A stretch of 64,000 bases of DNA from Actinomadura macra NBRC 14102 (GCF_001552215.1 NZ_BCQT01000014.1:1-64000), one strand, 5' to 3'; counted from the first letter of the stretch, positions 16,880 to 27,032 are shown. The notes: generated by a model not told the origin, from the letters alone. Program-made: numbers and translations.

Positions 16880-17659
16880 ATGAACATCGTCGTCCTGGTG
16901 AAGCAGGTTCCCGATACGGAGAGCCCGCGCAAGCTGAAGTCCGATGACAGCACGCTCGACCGCGCTGCCGCGGACGGTGTCATCAACGAACTCGATGAGT
17001 ACGCCATCGAGGAGGCATTGCGGATCAAGGAGGCCCAGGGCGGCGAGGTGACCGTCCTGACCATGGGTCCCGACAAGGCCGCCGACTCCATCCGCAAGTC
17101 CCTCGCCATGGGCGCCGACAAGGCCGTCCACCTCCTCGACGACGCCCTCGCCGGCTCCGACGCGCTGCAGACCTCCTACGCGATCCAGCAGGCGCTCGGC
17201 CGCACCGGCTTCGACCTGGTGGTCCTCGGGTCGGAGTCCACCGACGCGCGCACCGGCGTGCTCGCGGCGATGCTCGCCGAGCGGCTCGGCGTCCCGCAGC
17301 TCTCGCTGGCCAACAAGGTCGAGATCGACGGGACGTCCATCACGATCCAGCGGCAGACCGACTACGGCTACGACCGGGTCGAGGCGAGCCTGCCCGCGGT
17401 GGTGAGCGTCGTCGAGAAGATCAACGAACCGCGCTACCCCTCGTTCAAGGGGATCATGGCGGCCAAGAAGAAGCCGGTGGAGACGCTCGCCGTCACCGAC
17501 GCCGGTATCGACGCCTCGCAGGTCGGCCTGGCGAACGCCGCCACCGAGGTGGTGGACTTCGCCGAGGCGCCGCCGCGCGCGCAGGGTCAGATCGTCACCG
17601 ACGAGGGCGACGGCGGCGCGAAGATCGCCGAGTTCCTCGCGTCGAAGAAGTTCGTCTGA
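16880..17659 (+). CDS. etfB: Electron transfer flavoprotein beta subunit
   Basis: The small ETF subunit (259 aa) binds AMP and, with EtfA, carries electrons from acyl-CoA dehydrogenases to the quinone pool. It shows MNIVVLVKQVPDTE, GVINELDEYAIEEALRIKE and VLGSESTDARTGVLAAMLAERLG. The C-terminal signature region is GYDRVEASLPAVVSVVEKINEPRYPSFKGIMAAKKK. ATG 16880 follows GGGAGGTCGGCC; the frame opens 24 nt earlier at a weaker start. etfA follows after 22 bp, so they form an operon. Confidence 0.95.
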   Translation: MNIVVLVKQVPDTESPRKLKSDDSTLDRAAADGVINELDEYAIEEALRIKEAQGGEVTVLTMGPDKAADSIRKSLAMGADKAVHLLDDALAGSDALQTSYAIQQALGRTGFDLVVLGSESTDARTGVLAAMLAERLGVPQLSLANKVEIDGTSITIQRQTDYGYDRVEASLPAVVSVVEKINEPRYPSFKGIMAAKKKPVETLAVTDAGIDASQVGLANAATEVVDFAEAPPRAQGQIVTDEGDGGAKIAEFLASKKFV

Positions 17660-17681
17660 CCGGGGAAGGGAACGGACAACG

Positions 17682-18632
<951 letters not shown>

Positions 18633-18644
18633 TCTCCCGCGTGG

Positions 18645-18676
18645 CGCCCCGTCCGGTAGGACCACCGGACGGGGCG
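18645..18676. terminator. Strong bidirectional hairpin after etfA
   Basis: CGCCCCGTCCGG (18645-18656) and CCGGACGGGGCG (18665-18676) form a perfect 12-bp stem with an 8-nt loop. It sits 12 bp after the etfA stop and 9 bp before the stop of the convergent kinase gene, so it could end both transcripts. There is no U-run, which is usual in actinobacteria. Confidence 0.75.
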
Positions 18677-18684
18677 TCCCACTC

Positions 18685-20493
18685 TCAGGTGCGCGCCGGC
18701 CGGGGATAGGGCACGGCCGAGAGGACGGCGGGCTTGAGCATGTCGCTGACCTCCGCGTAGGGGACGACGGTGTCCAGTTCGCCGCACGCCGAGGCGTAGC
18801 CCAGCACCGAGCCGTAGAACGCCACCCGGAGGCCGGTCGGCGTGAGGGCCATGGTCACGTCGCCGGACTTGACGAACCTGGACGGGTCGTCCGTGCCGTG
18901 CAGCTCCACCGGCCCGGTCCCCGGATTCTGGTCGCTGTCGCAGTAGACACCGCCCGGCAGATGCGACTTGATCTTCTTGTCCAGCGGCGCGAGACCGTCG
19001 TTGGTCGGGACGCGGAACAGGTCGAGCGGGCGGTAGGACGCGCCGGTCCGCAGATCGACGACGACGGCGGGCGAGTGGTCCCAGCCCGTTCCCCGCTCAC
19101 CGCGCAGCTCGACCTTGTACCAGACCGAGAGCAGCCTCTCGTTGCGCATGAGGATGGTCGGCGTCACGACGTCGGTGTAGCCGCCCCGGCCGATCCCCGC
19201 GAGGCCCTTCCGGGTCTTGGCCCAGCGCTCTTCGAGTGGCGCCCGCAGCGCCTGGTTGATCGTACGGGTGAGCGCGGGCCGCCCGCCCGAGACCGTGACG
19301 ACCCGGCCCTGAACCTGGAAGGTCATGCCGTTACCAAGGTCCTGCTGCGGGACGCTGAGCGCGACGAGTTCCGGCACGATCGGCTTGGTCTTCGGCTTGT
19401 CGTCCGCGACGGCGACATAGGTGGCCGCGCCGCCCGCCGCGACCACGGTCGCCCCGCCGGCGACGGCCACCGCGCCCTTGGCGCCGAGCGTTCCCAGCAC
19501 CCCCTTGCCGGCGGCGCCGGCGCCCGCCCCGGCGCCCCCGACGCCGGACCCGCTCGCGCCCGCCGCCCCGGCCGCCCCCGCGGCCCCGGCGCTCCCGGCC
19601 GCCGCGCCACCCGAGCCGAGGCCGAGCGCGGTGAGGGGGAACAGCATCGACAGCGCGGCCGCCGCGCCGGCGAGGGTCCGCACGCCGCGCCCCTCCCAGT
19701 CCGCGCCGTACGCGGCGGCCGCGGCGGACTCCAGCTCCGACACGAACGCCGCCGCGCCCGCCGGACGGTCCCACGGGTTCTTCGCCAGCCCGCGTGAGAC
19801 GAGCGGGCGCAGCGGTTCCGGGACCTCCTGCGCCGGGACCGTCGCGGTCAGGTGGCGGCCCATCAGCCCGGCCTGGTCCTCGGCGACGTAGGGCCGCCGC
19901 CCCGTCACGCACTCGAAGAACACGCACGTCGCCGCGTAGACGTCCGTCGCGGGCGAGGCGGGCTCGTCACGCCACTGCTCGGGCGCCATGTAGACGGGCG
20001 TGCCGGACCGTCCCGCCGCGCCCGCGTCCACCGCGATGCCGAAGTCGATGAGCTTGCTCAGCCCGTCACCCCGCACGATCACGTTCGCCGGCTTGTAGTC
20101 GCGGTGGACGATCCCGAGGCCGTGCGCCGCCGCCAGCCCCAGCAGCGACCCCTTCAGCACCGCCAGCGCCGCCTCCGGCTCCAGCGGTCCCCGCTCGGCG
20201 AGCACCGCCTTGAGCGGCGCGCCGTCCACGGGCTCCATCACGATGGCGGCTCCCTCGGGGGCCTCCACCAGCCCGTACAGCTGGGCGACGTAGGGGTTGC
20301 GCAGCCGGCGGAGCAGTTCGGCCTCGCCGCGGAACCGTTCCCGGAACCCCCCGTCCGACCCCAGCCCCTCCGCGAGGTACTTGATCGCCGCGGGCAGTCC
20401 GCTCGCGTCGTGCCGCGCCAGCACGACGCGGCCCTGCGCGCCCTCCCCGAGGACGCGCAGCTCGCTGTACCCGGGAACCCGCCATCCGCCCAT
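18685..20493 (-). CDS. Ser/Thr protein kinase with extracytoplasmic DUF3298-like domain
   Basis: This 602-aa kinase has an intact catalytic core: GEGAQGRVVLA, AAIK with K38, HRDYKPANVIV near residue 130, DFGIAV, GTPVYMAPEQW and DVYAATCVFFECVTGRRPY. A Gly/Ala-rich low-complexity hinge lies at about residues 290-350. The stretch AVAVAGGATVVAAGGAATYVA is probably the membrane crossing. The C-terminal 220 residues look extracytoplasmic (GMTFQVQGRVVTVSGG, YKVELRGERGTGWDHSPAVVVDLRTGASYRPLDLF) and recall DUF3298/RsiV-like folds. ATG 20493 is the first plausible start. It is convergent with etfA. A signal-sensing role is inferred. Confidence 0.85.
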   Translation of the reverse strand: MGGWRVPGYSELRVLGEGAQGRVVLARHDASGLPAAIKYLAEGLGSDGGFRERFRGEAELLRRLRNPYVAQLYGLVEAPEGAAIVMEPVDGAPLKAVLAERGPLEPEAALAVLKGSLLGLAAAHGLGIVHRDYKPANVIVRGDGLSKLIDFGIAVDAGAAGRSGTPVYMAPEQWRDEPASPATDVYAATCVFFECVTGRRPYVAEDQAGLMGRHLTATVPAQEVPEPLRPLVSRGLAKNPWDRPAGAAAFVSELESAAAAAYGADWEGRGVRTLAGAAAALSMLFPLTALGLGSGGAAAGSAGAAGAAGAAGASGSGVGGAGAGAGAAGKGVLGTLGAKGAVAVAGGATVVAAGGAATYVAVADDKPKTKPIVPELVALSVPQQDLGNGMTFQVQGRVVTVSGGRPALTRTINQALRAPLEERWAKTRKGLAGIGRGGYTDVVTPTILMRNERLLSVWYKVELRGERGTGWDHSPAVVVDLRTGASYRPLDLFRVPTNDGLAPLDKKIKSHLPGGVYCDSDQNPGTGPVELHGTDDPSRFVKSGDVTMALTPTGLRVAFYGSVLGYASACGELDTVVPYAEVSDMLKPAVLSAVPYPRPART

Positions 20494-20557
20494 GTAACCG
20501 CCCTCCGCACGACAATCCCGAGGGCGTTATATCGGATGACGACCCGTTACGACCGTG

Positions 20558-21763
20558 TCAGACGGCCACCGGTTCGGGTTCGGCGGCGGCCACGGCCGCC
20601 TCGGAGGAGTGAGCGGTGACGTCGGTGTCCATCCGGAGTGGGACAAATCGGGCGCCGACGGCGATCAGCAGGGCGAGCACGACCACGACGCCCACACCGA
20701 CCCGCAGGGACGTGGCGTCCGAGAGGAAGCCGACGACCACGGGGCCGAGCAGGAGACCTCCGTAGCCCATCGCGCCGACCTGGGCGACCGCGGCCGCCGG
20801 ACGGTCCGGGTCGGCCGTGCCGGCCAGCGAGATCGTCGTCGGGACGACGGTGCAGACGACCAGTCCGGTCACGAAGAACCCGGCGATGGCCACGGGCGCG
20901 GCGGGCGCCAGCACGACGACGGTCATGCCGAGCGCGGTGCCGACGCCGGCGCCGACCAGCAGCCGCCGGGTGCCGAGCCGCATCCGGACGCGGTCGCCGA
21001 CGAGCCGTCCGAGCAGCATCGCCAGCTCGAACATGGGGTAGCCGAGCGCCGCCATGGCCTGGGTGGCGCCCATCTCGTCGTGCAGCAGCAGGCCGCTCCA
21101 GTCGGCGATCGAGCCCTCGGTCATGAACGCGATGAACGCGAGGATCCCGATCAGGTAGACGGCGACGGGCATCCGGCGCGACCCGCGTCCGGTGCCGTCC
21201 GTCGCGGGGACGGCGGGGTCGGGCAGGTAGGTGCGGCCGAGCGCGAGGGCCGCCGGCAGCGTCAGCAGCGCGGCGGCGAGGACGGTCGCGGTGAAGCCCA
21301 GCCCGGCGGCGGCGGTGACGACGCCGAACAGGCCGCCGCTCATCGCGCCGACGCACCAGCCGGCGTGCATCCCGCTCATGATCGACCGGCGGTACGCCCG
21401 CTCGACGACGCTGCCCTGGGCGTTCATCGCGATGTCGGTGACCCCGAACGCCATGCCGAACACCGCGACGGCGGCCAGTAGCACGGCGTAGGTCGGCGCG
21501 AGCGCGACGGCGGCGTAGGACACCGCGGTCAGCGGCAGCGCGAGGCGCAGGACGCCCCGGCTGCCGGCGCGGGCCATCACGGTCCGCAGCGACTGCATGG
21601 CGAAGATCGCGCCGAGCCCCCAGACGAGGACGACGATGCCGATCTCGCCCTCGGTGGTCCCGAACTTGGCCGCCAGCGCGGGCATGCGGGCCACCCACAC
21701 TCCGGTCAGCAGACCAGCCAGAGCGAAGGTCAGAAACGTCCCCGTGCGGGCACGCAACAGCAT
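20558..21763 (-). CDS. MFS transporter
   Basis: This is a twelve-helix major facilitator protein (401 aa). Helices are evident from the N-terminus (FLTFALAGLLTGVWVARMPALAAKF), with GMAFGVTDIAMNAQGSVVERAYRRSIMSGMHAGWCVGAMSGG and MTEGSIADWSGLLLHDEMG. This pattern matches the YbjJ/FucP-like group of MFS proteins. ATG 21763 has AGAGGTG upstream. It lies 100 bp downstream of a TetR gene on the same strand, the usual arrangement for an efflux pump and its repressor. The substrate cannot be predicted. Confidence 0.87.
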   Translation of the reverse strand: MLLRARTGTFLTFALAGLLTGVWVARMPALAAKFGTTEGEIGIVVLVWGLGAIFAMQSLRTVMARAGSRGVLRLALPLTAVSYAAVALAPTYAVLLAAVAVFGMAFGVTDIAMNAQGSVVERAYRRSIMSGMHAGWCVGAMSGGLFGVVTAAAGLGFTATVLAAALLTLPAALALGRTYLPDPAVPATDGTGRGSRRMPVAVYLIGILAFIAFMTEGSIADWSGLLLHDEMGATQAMAALGYPMFELAMLLGRLVGDRVRMRLGTRRLLVGAGVGTALGMTVVVLAPAAPVAIAGFFVTGLVVCTVVPTTISLAGTADPDRPAAAVAQVGAMGYGGLLLGPVVVGFLSDATSLRVGVGVVVVLALLIAVGARFVPLRMDTDVTAHSSEAAVAAAEPEPVAV

Positions 21764-21863
21764 GATTCACCTCTTTCACGACTCGGTGTGACAGGGGGAG
21801 AGAACGTAATGGAACGCTCCAATAGGGCGGGCGATGCTTGAGGGCGCCAGGAGGCGCCCGGCC

Positions 21864-22385
21864 TTACCGTTCCAGTAGAGCCAGCAGCCGCCGCTTGAGC
21901 GCCTGGAGTTGCTCGTCGTCGTACAACTCGGGAGTGTGGCTCATCACTTCCCACAGCCCCTCGGCCGCCAACCGGACGATCGCCGCGGCCTCCGGGTCGG
22001 GATCGTCGCCGGAGCCCCGGCCGTGCCAGCGGCGCATCGCCTCGTTCAGCGGCTCGGCCTGTTCCGGATCCGTGGCGGCGGCGCTGATCGCCGACCATCG
22101 CCGGTGGGCGCGCGCCTCGCCGGTGAGGATGTCGAACGTGGCCTCGACGTAGGCGCGGCTGTACGAGCCGGGGGTGCCGTCGTCAGAGGCGGCGATCAGA
22201 TCGTCGAACTCCTCGATGACCCGCGCGACCATGGCCTTGACGAGCGCGTCCTTGGTGGGGAAGTGGTAGAGCAGCCCGCCCTTGCTGACGCCGGCCCGGT
22301 CGGCGACCGCGGCGAGCGTCAGCGCCTGCGTCCCCTGCTCGAAGAGCACGGACTCGGCGGAATCGAGCAAGGCGTCCCTTTTCAT
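21864..22385 (-). CDS. TetR-family repressor
   Basis: This DNA-binding repressor has 173 aa. The N-terminal HTH is MKRDALLDSAESVLFEQGTQALTLAAVADRAGVSKGGLLYHFPTKDAL, given here as a description of residues 1-48. A helical ligand-binding domain follows, with AHRRWSAISAAATDPEQAEPLN and a C-terminal LLALLER. ATG 22385 is chosen because upstream codons run through the operator. A perfect 8-bp inverted repeat 10 bp before the start is the probable autoregulatory site. It most likely controls the downstream MFS gene and itself. Confidence 0.88.
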   Translation of the reverse strand: MKRDALLDSAESVLFEQGTQALTLAAVADRAGVSKGGLLYHFPTKDALVKAMVARVIEEFDDLIAASDDGTPGSYSRAYVEATFDILTGEARAHRRWSAISAAATDPEQAEPLNEAMRRWHGRGSGDDPDPEAAAIVRLAAEGLWEVMSHTPELYDDEQLQALKRRLLALLER

Positions 22386-22394
22386 AGTTTTATA

Positions 22395-22416
22395 CTGTAC
22401 CGACTGGACGGTACAG
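22395..22416. promoter_or_regulatory. TetR operator (perfect inverted repeat)
   Basis: CTGTACCG (22395-22402) and CGGTACAG (22409-22416) are exact inverted half-sites around a 6-nt spacer. The 22-bp site lies between the tetR start (22385) and the divergent cysteine desulfurase start (22467), where it could repress tetR and possibly affect the other promoter. Confidence 0.75.
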
Positions 22417-22466
22417 CTGTCGAGCCGCGGGATGGACGGGCCCGCCGCGCGGCTAGGGTTGTCCGC

Positions 22467-23645
22467 GTGGTGACCTACCTCGACCATGCGGCGACGACAC
22501 CGATGCTCCCGGAGGCCGTCGAGGCGATGACCGCGGAGCTGCGAGGGCTCGGCAATCCGTCCTCACTGCACGCGGCGGGCCGGCGCGCCCGCCGGGTCGT
22601 CGAGGAGTCCCGCGAGATCATCGCCGAGGCGTTCGACGCCCGCCCGAGCGAGGTGGTATTCACCTCCGGTGGTACCGAGGCCGACAACCTCGCCGTCAAG
22701 GGAGTGTTCTGGGCGCGCCGCCGCGCCGACCCTGCCCGCACCCGCGTGCTGGCCGGCGCCGTCGAGCACCACGCCGTCCTCGACTCGGTGCAGTGGCTCG
22801 CCGACCACGAGGGCGCCGAGATCGACTGGATCCCGGTGGACGAGCTGGGACGCGTCCGTCCCGAGGCGCTGCGCGAGGCCCTCGGCACCGGCCGGGACGT
22901 GGCACTCGCCACGGTCATGTGGGCCAACAACGAGGTCGGCACCGTCCAGCCGGTCGCGGATCTGGCCGCCGTCGCACGCGAGCACGGCGTCCCGTTCCAC
23001 ACCGACGCCGTCCAGGCCGCCGGGACCCTGCCCGTCGGCTTCGCGGCGAGCGGCGTGCAGTCCCTGGCGATCACCGGGCACAAGCTCGGCGGCCCGATCG
23101 GCGTCGGCGCGCTCCTGCTGGCCAAGCCGAAGGAGCCGCTGTTCCTCGACCCGGTCCCGCTGCTGCACGGCGGCGGGCAGGAGCGCGACGTCCGGTCCGG
23201 GACGCTCGACGCCCCGGCCATCGCCGGGTTCGCCGCCGCCGTCCAGATCACCTCCCGTCGCCGCGCGGCCGAGGCCGGCCGCCTGGCCGAACTGCGCGAC
23301 CGGCTGATCGACGCCGTCCGCGCCGCGGTGCCGGACGCGGTCCTCAACGGCGACCCCGCCGACCGGCTCCCCGGCAACGCCCACTTCTCCTTCCCCGGCT
23401 GCGAGGGCGACGCCCTGCTCATGCTCCTGGACGCGCGCGGGATCGCCTGCTCGACGGGGTCGGCGTGCTCGGCCGGCGTTTCCCAGCCCAGCCACGTCCT
23501 CATGGCGATGAACGCGAGCGCTGAGCGCGCGCGGGGCTCGCTCCGCTTCACCCTGGGCCACACCTCCACGGAGGCGGACGTCAAGGCCCTCGCCGACGCC
23601 ATCGGCCCCGTAGTGGAACGCGCACGCCGCGCCGGTCTCAGCTGA
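22467..23645 (+). CDS. Cysteine desulfurase (IscS/NifS type)
   Basis: This PLP enzyme (392 aa) takes sulfur from cysteine as a persulfide. It begins TYLDHAATTPMLPEAVEAM and contains FTSGGTEADNLAVKG. The PLP lysine is in ITGHKLGGPIGVGALLL (near residue 204), and the active cysteine is in ACSTGSACSAGVSQPSH (near 330). GTG 22467 lies 7 nt after TAGGGT with no ribosome site, suggesting a leaderless mRNA; GTG 22470 is the alternative. mnmA lies 2.3 kb downstream on the same strand, so the likely job is sulfur supply for tRNA 2-thiouridine and perhaps Fe-S clusters. Confidence 0.92.
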   Translation: MVTYLDHAATTPMLPEAVEAMTAELRGLGNPSSLHAAGRRARRVVEESREIIAEAFDARPSEVVFTSGGTEADNLAVKGVFWARRRADPARTRVLAGAVEHHAVLDSVQWLADHEGAEIDWIPVDELGRVRPEALREALGTGRDVALATVMWANNEVGTVQPVADLAAVAREHGVPFHTDAVQAAGTLPVGFAASGVQSLAITGHKLGGPIGVGALLLAKPKEPLFLDPVPLLHGGGQERDVRSGTLDAPAIAGFAAAVQITSRRRAAEAGRLAELRDRLIDAVRAAVPDAVLNGDPADRLPGNAHFSFPGCEGDALLMLLDARGIACSTGSACSAGVSQPSHVLMAMNASAERARGSLRFTLGHTSTEADVKALADAIGPVVERARRAGLS

Positions 23646-23707
23646 ACCGAGGTTTTACCTCCGCTCTGCCGGGGACAGCGATGCCGGGTCTCAGGAGGGC
23701 AGCGAAC

Positions 23708-24535
23708 GTGACGAGCAACAGTGCAGTAGAGCGGGTGGGACGCAAGGCCGCGGGCCACCCGTGGTTCCACCTGATGTCCCGCGTGGGCTTGGTCGCACGC
23801 GGGCTTCTTTACCTTCTCATCGGCTGGCTGGCGCTCCAGGTGGCGTTCGGCGACGGCGGCAAGGAGGCCGACCGGAAGGGGGCCCTCCAGGCGGTCGCGG
23901 AGAAACCGGGCGGCCCGGCCGTCCTGGTCCTCATGGTGGTGGGCTTCGCCGCGCTCGCGCTCTGGCAGTTCGCCGAGGCGCTGTACGGGCGGCCGGTACC
24001 GGACGGGGACAAGGCGACCAAGCGGCTTTCCTCCGCCGCCCGCGGCGTCGTCTACACCGCCGGTTTCGCGGCGACCCTGGGCTTCCTGTTCGGCCACACC
24101 GGCAGCTCCAGCGACCAGCAGTCCAAGACCTACACCGCGCGGGCCATGGCCGAGCCCGGCGGCCGCTGGCTGGTGCTGGCGATCGGGATCGGGTTCGTGG
24201 TCTGGGGCATTGTCGTCTTGGTGCACGCCGTGCGCCGCAAGTTCCTGGAGGAACTCAAGGGAATGAGCCGGGCGACGCGGCACCTCGTCCAGCCGCTCGG
24301 CGTGGCCGGGAACCTGGCGCGCGGACTGGTCGGCAGCGGCGTCGGCGTCTTCCTCGCCTACGCCGCGATCACCTTCAAGCCGGACAAGGCCCAGGGCCTG
24401 GACGGCACCCTCCGCGAGTTCGCCTCGACCCCCGCCGGCATGTGGGGACTCGTCGCCGTCGCCGCCGGAGTGCTGCTCTTCGGCCTGTACTCCTTCTGCG
24501 AAGCCCGCTGGCGCAAGGTCGAAGCCGTCTCCTAG
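23708..24535 (+). CDS. DUF1206 membrane protein
   Basis: This integral membrane protein (275 aa) has six hydrophobic segments arranged as three similar pairs. Each pair starts with a motif like MSRVGLVARGLLYLLIGWLAL, SSAARGVVYTAGFAATLGFL or LGVAGNLARGLVGSGVGVFLAY, the threefold repeat of DUF1206. GTG 23708 has AGGAGG 9 nt upstream; ATG 23681 has none. Function unknown. It is a common neighbour gene in actinobacteria but has no evident link to sulfur transfer. Confidence 0.87.
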   Translation: MTSNSAVERVGRKAAGHPWFHLMSRVGLVARGLLYLLIGWLALQVAFGDGGKEADRKGALQAVAEKPGGPAVLVLMVVGFAALALWQFAEALYGRPVPDGDKATKRLSSAARGVVYTAGFAATLGFLFGHTGSSSDQQSKTYTARAMAEPGGRWLVLAIGIGFVVWGIVVLVHAVRRKFLEELKGMSRATRHLVQPLGVAGNLARGLVGSGVGVFLAYAAITFKPDKAQGLDGTLREFASTPAGMWGLVAVAAGVLLFGLYSFCEARWRKVEAVS

Positions 24536-24562
24536 CGTGCCAGGCGCCGTCCTCAGGCTGGC

Positions 24563-24630
24563 ACGGTCTTACGGCTCACGGTCTTACGGCTCACGGCCTT
24601 ACGGCTGGTAGGGCCTCACGGCTGGTAGGG
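24563..24630 (+). repeat. Tandem 15-bp repeats with duplicated gene end
   Basis: Three 15-bp units beginning ACGG(T/C)CTTACGGCT start at 24563, 24578 and 24593. They run into two copies of ACGGCTGGTAGGG (24601-24613 and 24618-24630). The second copy encodes the last codons of the convergent DUF695-like gene. The array fills the gap between that gene and the DUF1206 gene. Confidence 0.7.
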
Positions 24631-25698
24631 GGCGAGGGCACGCCAGCCCGGGTCGTTGGACGAGGCGACCTTGGCCTTGCCCTCCGTCCAGCCCGCGGCG
24701 AGCTGGTCCAGCTCGCCGATCACCCCGGAGTCGGGGTCGGCGTACAGGTGGAAGACCCGCAGCCCGTCACCGGTCTCCCGCACCGCGAGGACGGCCCGGT
24801 CGCCCAGCTTGGTGAGCTTCTTCTCGAACGCGCGCAGCGCCCCGGACGACGGCTCCACCGGCAGCCGGTCGGGGTTGCTGTGGGCGTACGGGACGGTGAT
24901 CGCCACGTGCAGGTCGCAGAGCGGGTAGTCCTGCCGGTGCAGCGGGAACCGGGCGCCCAGCCGGGCGGGGTGCCCGCGCGGGGTGCGGCCCTCGCCGGTC
25001 AGCCAGGAGGGTTCGGCGAACGGCTCGGCGACCTGCTCCACGACCGCCGACAGCATCGAGGGGGGCAGCGAGTCGATCGGCGCCTCGATGGCGATCGAGA
25101 CCTCGCCGACCCAGCGGGCCACGTCGTCCTCGCCGAGCGCCCAGTCGAGGACGTGCAGCGCCACCTGAAGCTGCTGCTCCTCGGAGACGAACAGGAAGTC
25201 GGGATGGTAGGCGCTGATGTGCACCCGGGCCCGGTCGGCGTCGGCGCGCATGCCGAGCCGCACGTACTCCAGGTCGAACTCGTGATCACCGAGCACGAGG
25301 TCCTGGGAGAGCATCTCCGGGTCGGCCTGCCGTGCCGGATGGAACGTCCAGCCGCCGGCAGCGGACCCGGCCGGCGCGGCCCGGAACCAGCGTTCCGCCA
25401 CCCCGCGCAGCTCGGGGTCGCCGCCGCCGGTCACCGTCAGCGACGGCGCCCGGTCGTCCGCCCCGCCGATCTCCCACTGGAGCTCGGCATGGATCTTGTG
25501 GACGCGCCGTGACAGTTCCTCGATCGTCTCCGCCGACAGGCCCTCGCCCGGTGTCCCGGGTTCGGCGGACTCCGCTCCCGGCGCGGCGGCGAGCGACGCC
25601 TCGATCGTCGGGCGGGCCTGCGCCCACCACTCCCAGAACTCGCCGATGGCGGGAGGCACCGCGGCGGGCGTGTCACGCGGACGGCGGAAGATTCCCAC
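24616..25698 (-). CDS. DUF695-like hypothetical protein
   Basis: This soluble protein has 360 aa. The N-terminal part (residues 1-120) has IGEFWEWWAQARPTIEASLAA and an ELSRRVHKIHAELQWEIGG helix. The centre has VHISAYHPDFLFVSEEQQLQVALHVLDWALGEDDVARWVGEV. The C-terminal 110 residues (YPLCDLHVAITVPYAHSNPDRL, then LGDRAVLAVRETGDGLRVFHLYAD) resemble DUF695. GTG 25698 (VGIFRRPRDTP) is the start of the conserved part; the frame is open further upstream. Function unknown. The 3' end is part of a tandem repeat. Confidence 0.65.
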   Translation of the reverse strand: MGIFRRPRDTPAAVPPAIGEFWEWWAQARPTIEASLAAAPGAESAEPGTPGEGLSAETIEELSRRVHKIHAELQWEIGGADDRAPSLTVTGGGDPELRGVAERWFRAAPAGSAAGGWTFHPARQADPEMLSQDLVLGDHEFDLEYVRLGMRADADRARVHISAYHPDFLFVSEEQQLQVALHVLDWALGEDDVARWVGEVSIAIEAPIDSLPPSMLSAVVEQVAEPFAEPSWLTGEGRTPRGHPARLGARFPLHRQDYPLCDLHVAITVPYAHSNPDRLPVEPSSGALRAFEKKLTKLGDRAVLAVRETGDGLRVFHLYADPDSGVIGELDQLAAGWTEGKAKVASSNDPGWRALAPYQP

Positions 25699-25955
25699 CT
25701 GTCGTCTCTTCCTAGTCGTGGGGTGATGCGGCTCCCCATCCGGAGCCCGCCCCGTCACCTTACGCGAGCCGCCGCCCGTCCCGCCGCGCGGACCGCGCGT
25801 CAAGGTTCCGCATCGCCGCGTACATGATCGTTCACGGTGCGTGCCGGGCGCGTGCACCCGCTCCACCCGCATCGGTCTCATCGTCAACACGATGGAGGGC
25901 CCACGGCGCCCGTACGCCACGGGGACCACGCCACGGCGCGTACGCTCGGAGGACT

Positions 25956-27032
25956 ATGACTTTGCGTGTACTCGCCGCCATGTCGGGCGGCGTCGACTCC
26001 GCGGTGGCCGCCGCACGGGCCGCCGAGGCCGGGCACGACGTCACCGGCGTCCACATGGCCCTGTCCAGCAACCCCCAGTCCTACCGGACGGGCGCGCGCG
26101 GCTGCTGCACCCTGGAGGACTCCCGGGACGCGCGCCGTGCCGCCGACGTGATCGGCATCCCGTTCTACGTGTGGGATCTCGCCGAGCGGTTCCACCGGGA
26201 CGTCGTCGAGGACTTCGTCAGCGAGTACGCGGCGGGCCGTACCCCGAACCCGTGCCTGCGCTGCAACGAGAAGATCAAGTTCGCGGCGCTGCTGGACCGC
26301 GCCATGGCCCTGGGCTTCGACGCCGTCTGCACCGGCCACTACGCGCGGCTGGACGGCGGCGTGCTGCGGCGCGGCGTGGACGAGGGCAAGGACCAGTCCT
26401 ACGTCCTGGCCGTCTGCACGCCCGAGCAGCTCGCGCACGCCCTGTTCCCGCTCGGCGACACCACCAAGGCCGACATCCGGCTGGAGGCGGAGCGGCGCGG
26501 GCTCCAGGTGGCCGACAAGCCCGACAGCCACGACATCTGCTTCATCGCCGACGGTGACACGCGCGGCTTCCTCACGGAGCGGCTGGGCACGTCCCCCGGG
26601 CCCATCGTCGACACCGACGGCAACCGGGTCGGCGAGCACGAGGGCGCGTACGCCTACACGGTCGGCCAGCGCAAGGGCCTGCGGCTCGGCACCCCGGCGG
26701 CGGACGGCCGCCCCCGCTACGTCCTGGACATCTCCCCCGTGAACAACACCGTGACGGTCGGCCCGCGCGAGTCGCTCGACGTCCGCGAGATCACGGGGGA
26801 GCGGCCGGTGTGGCTGGGCGAGGTCCCCGCGGGACCGTTCTCCTGTCACGTCCAGCTCCGGGCACACGGCGAGGTCTACGCGTGCACGGCCGAGCGGGAC
26901 GGCGACGGGCTGCGCGTCTGGCTGGACACTCCGGCACGTGGCGTAGCCGCTGGGCAGGCCGCCGTCCTGTACGACGGCGATCGCGTGCTCGGGTCCGCCA
27001 CGATCGCCGACACCGCCCGGGTCGCCGCCTAG
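25956..27032 (+). CDS. mnmA: tRNA-specific 2-thiouridylase
   Basis: MnmA adenylates and thiolates U34 of tRNA-Lys, -Glu and -Gln, using sulfur delivered from a cysteine desulfurase (358 aa). The PP-loop SGGVDSAVAA lies near the N-terminus. The two catalytic cysteines are in NPCLRCNEKIKF (near residue 100) and HDICFIADG (near 195). TGHYARL, DQSYVL and YTVGQRKGLRLG are further MnmA motifs. ATG 25956 follows CGGAGGACT. The cysteine desulfurase upstream is its likely sulfur donor. Confidence 0.95.
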   Translation: MTLRVLAAMSGGVDSAVAAARAAEAGHDVTGVHMALSSNPQSYRTGARGCCTLEDSRDARRAADVIGIPFYVWDLAERFHRDVVEDFVSEYAAGRTPNPCLRCNEKIKFAALLDRAMALGFDAVCTGHYARLDGGVLRRGVDEGKDQSYVLAVCTPEQLAHALFPLGDTTKADIRLEAERRGLQVADKPDSHDICFIADGDTRGFLTERLGTSPGPIVDTDGNRVGEHEGAYAYTVGQRKGLRLGTPAADGRPRYVLDISPVNNTVTVGPRESLDVREITGERPVWLGEVPAGPFSCHVQLRAHGEVYACTAERDGDGLRVWLDTPARGVAAGQAAVLYDGDRVLGSATIADTARVAA

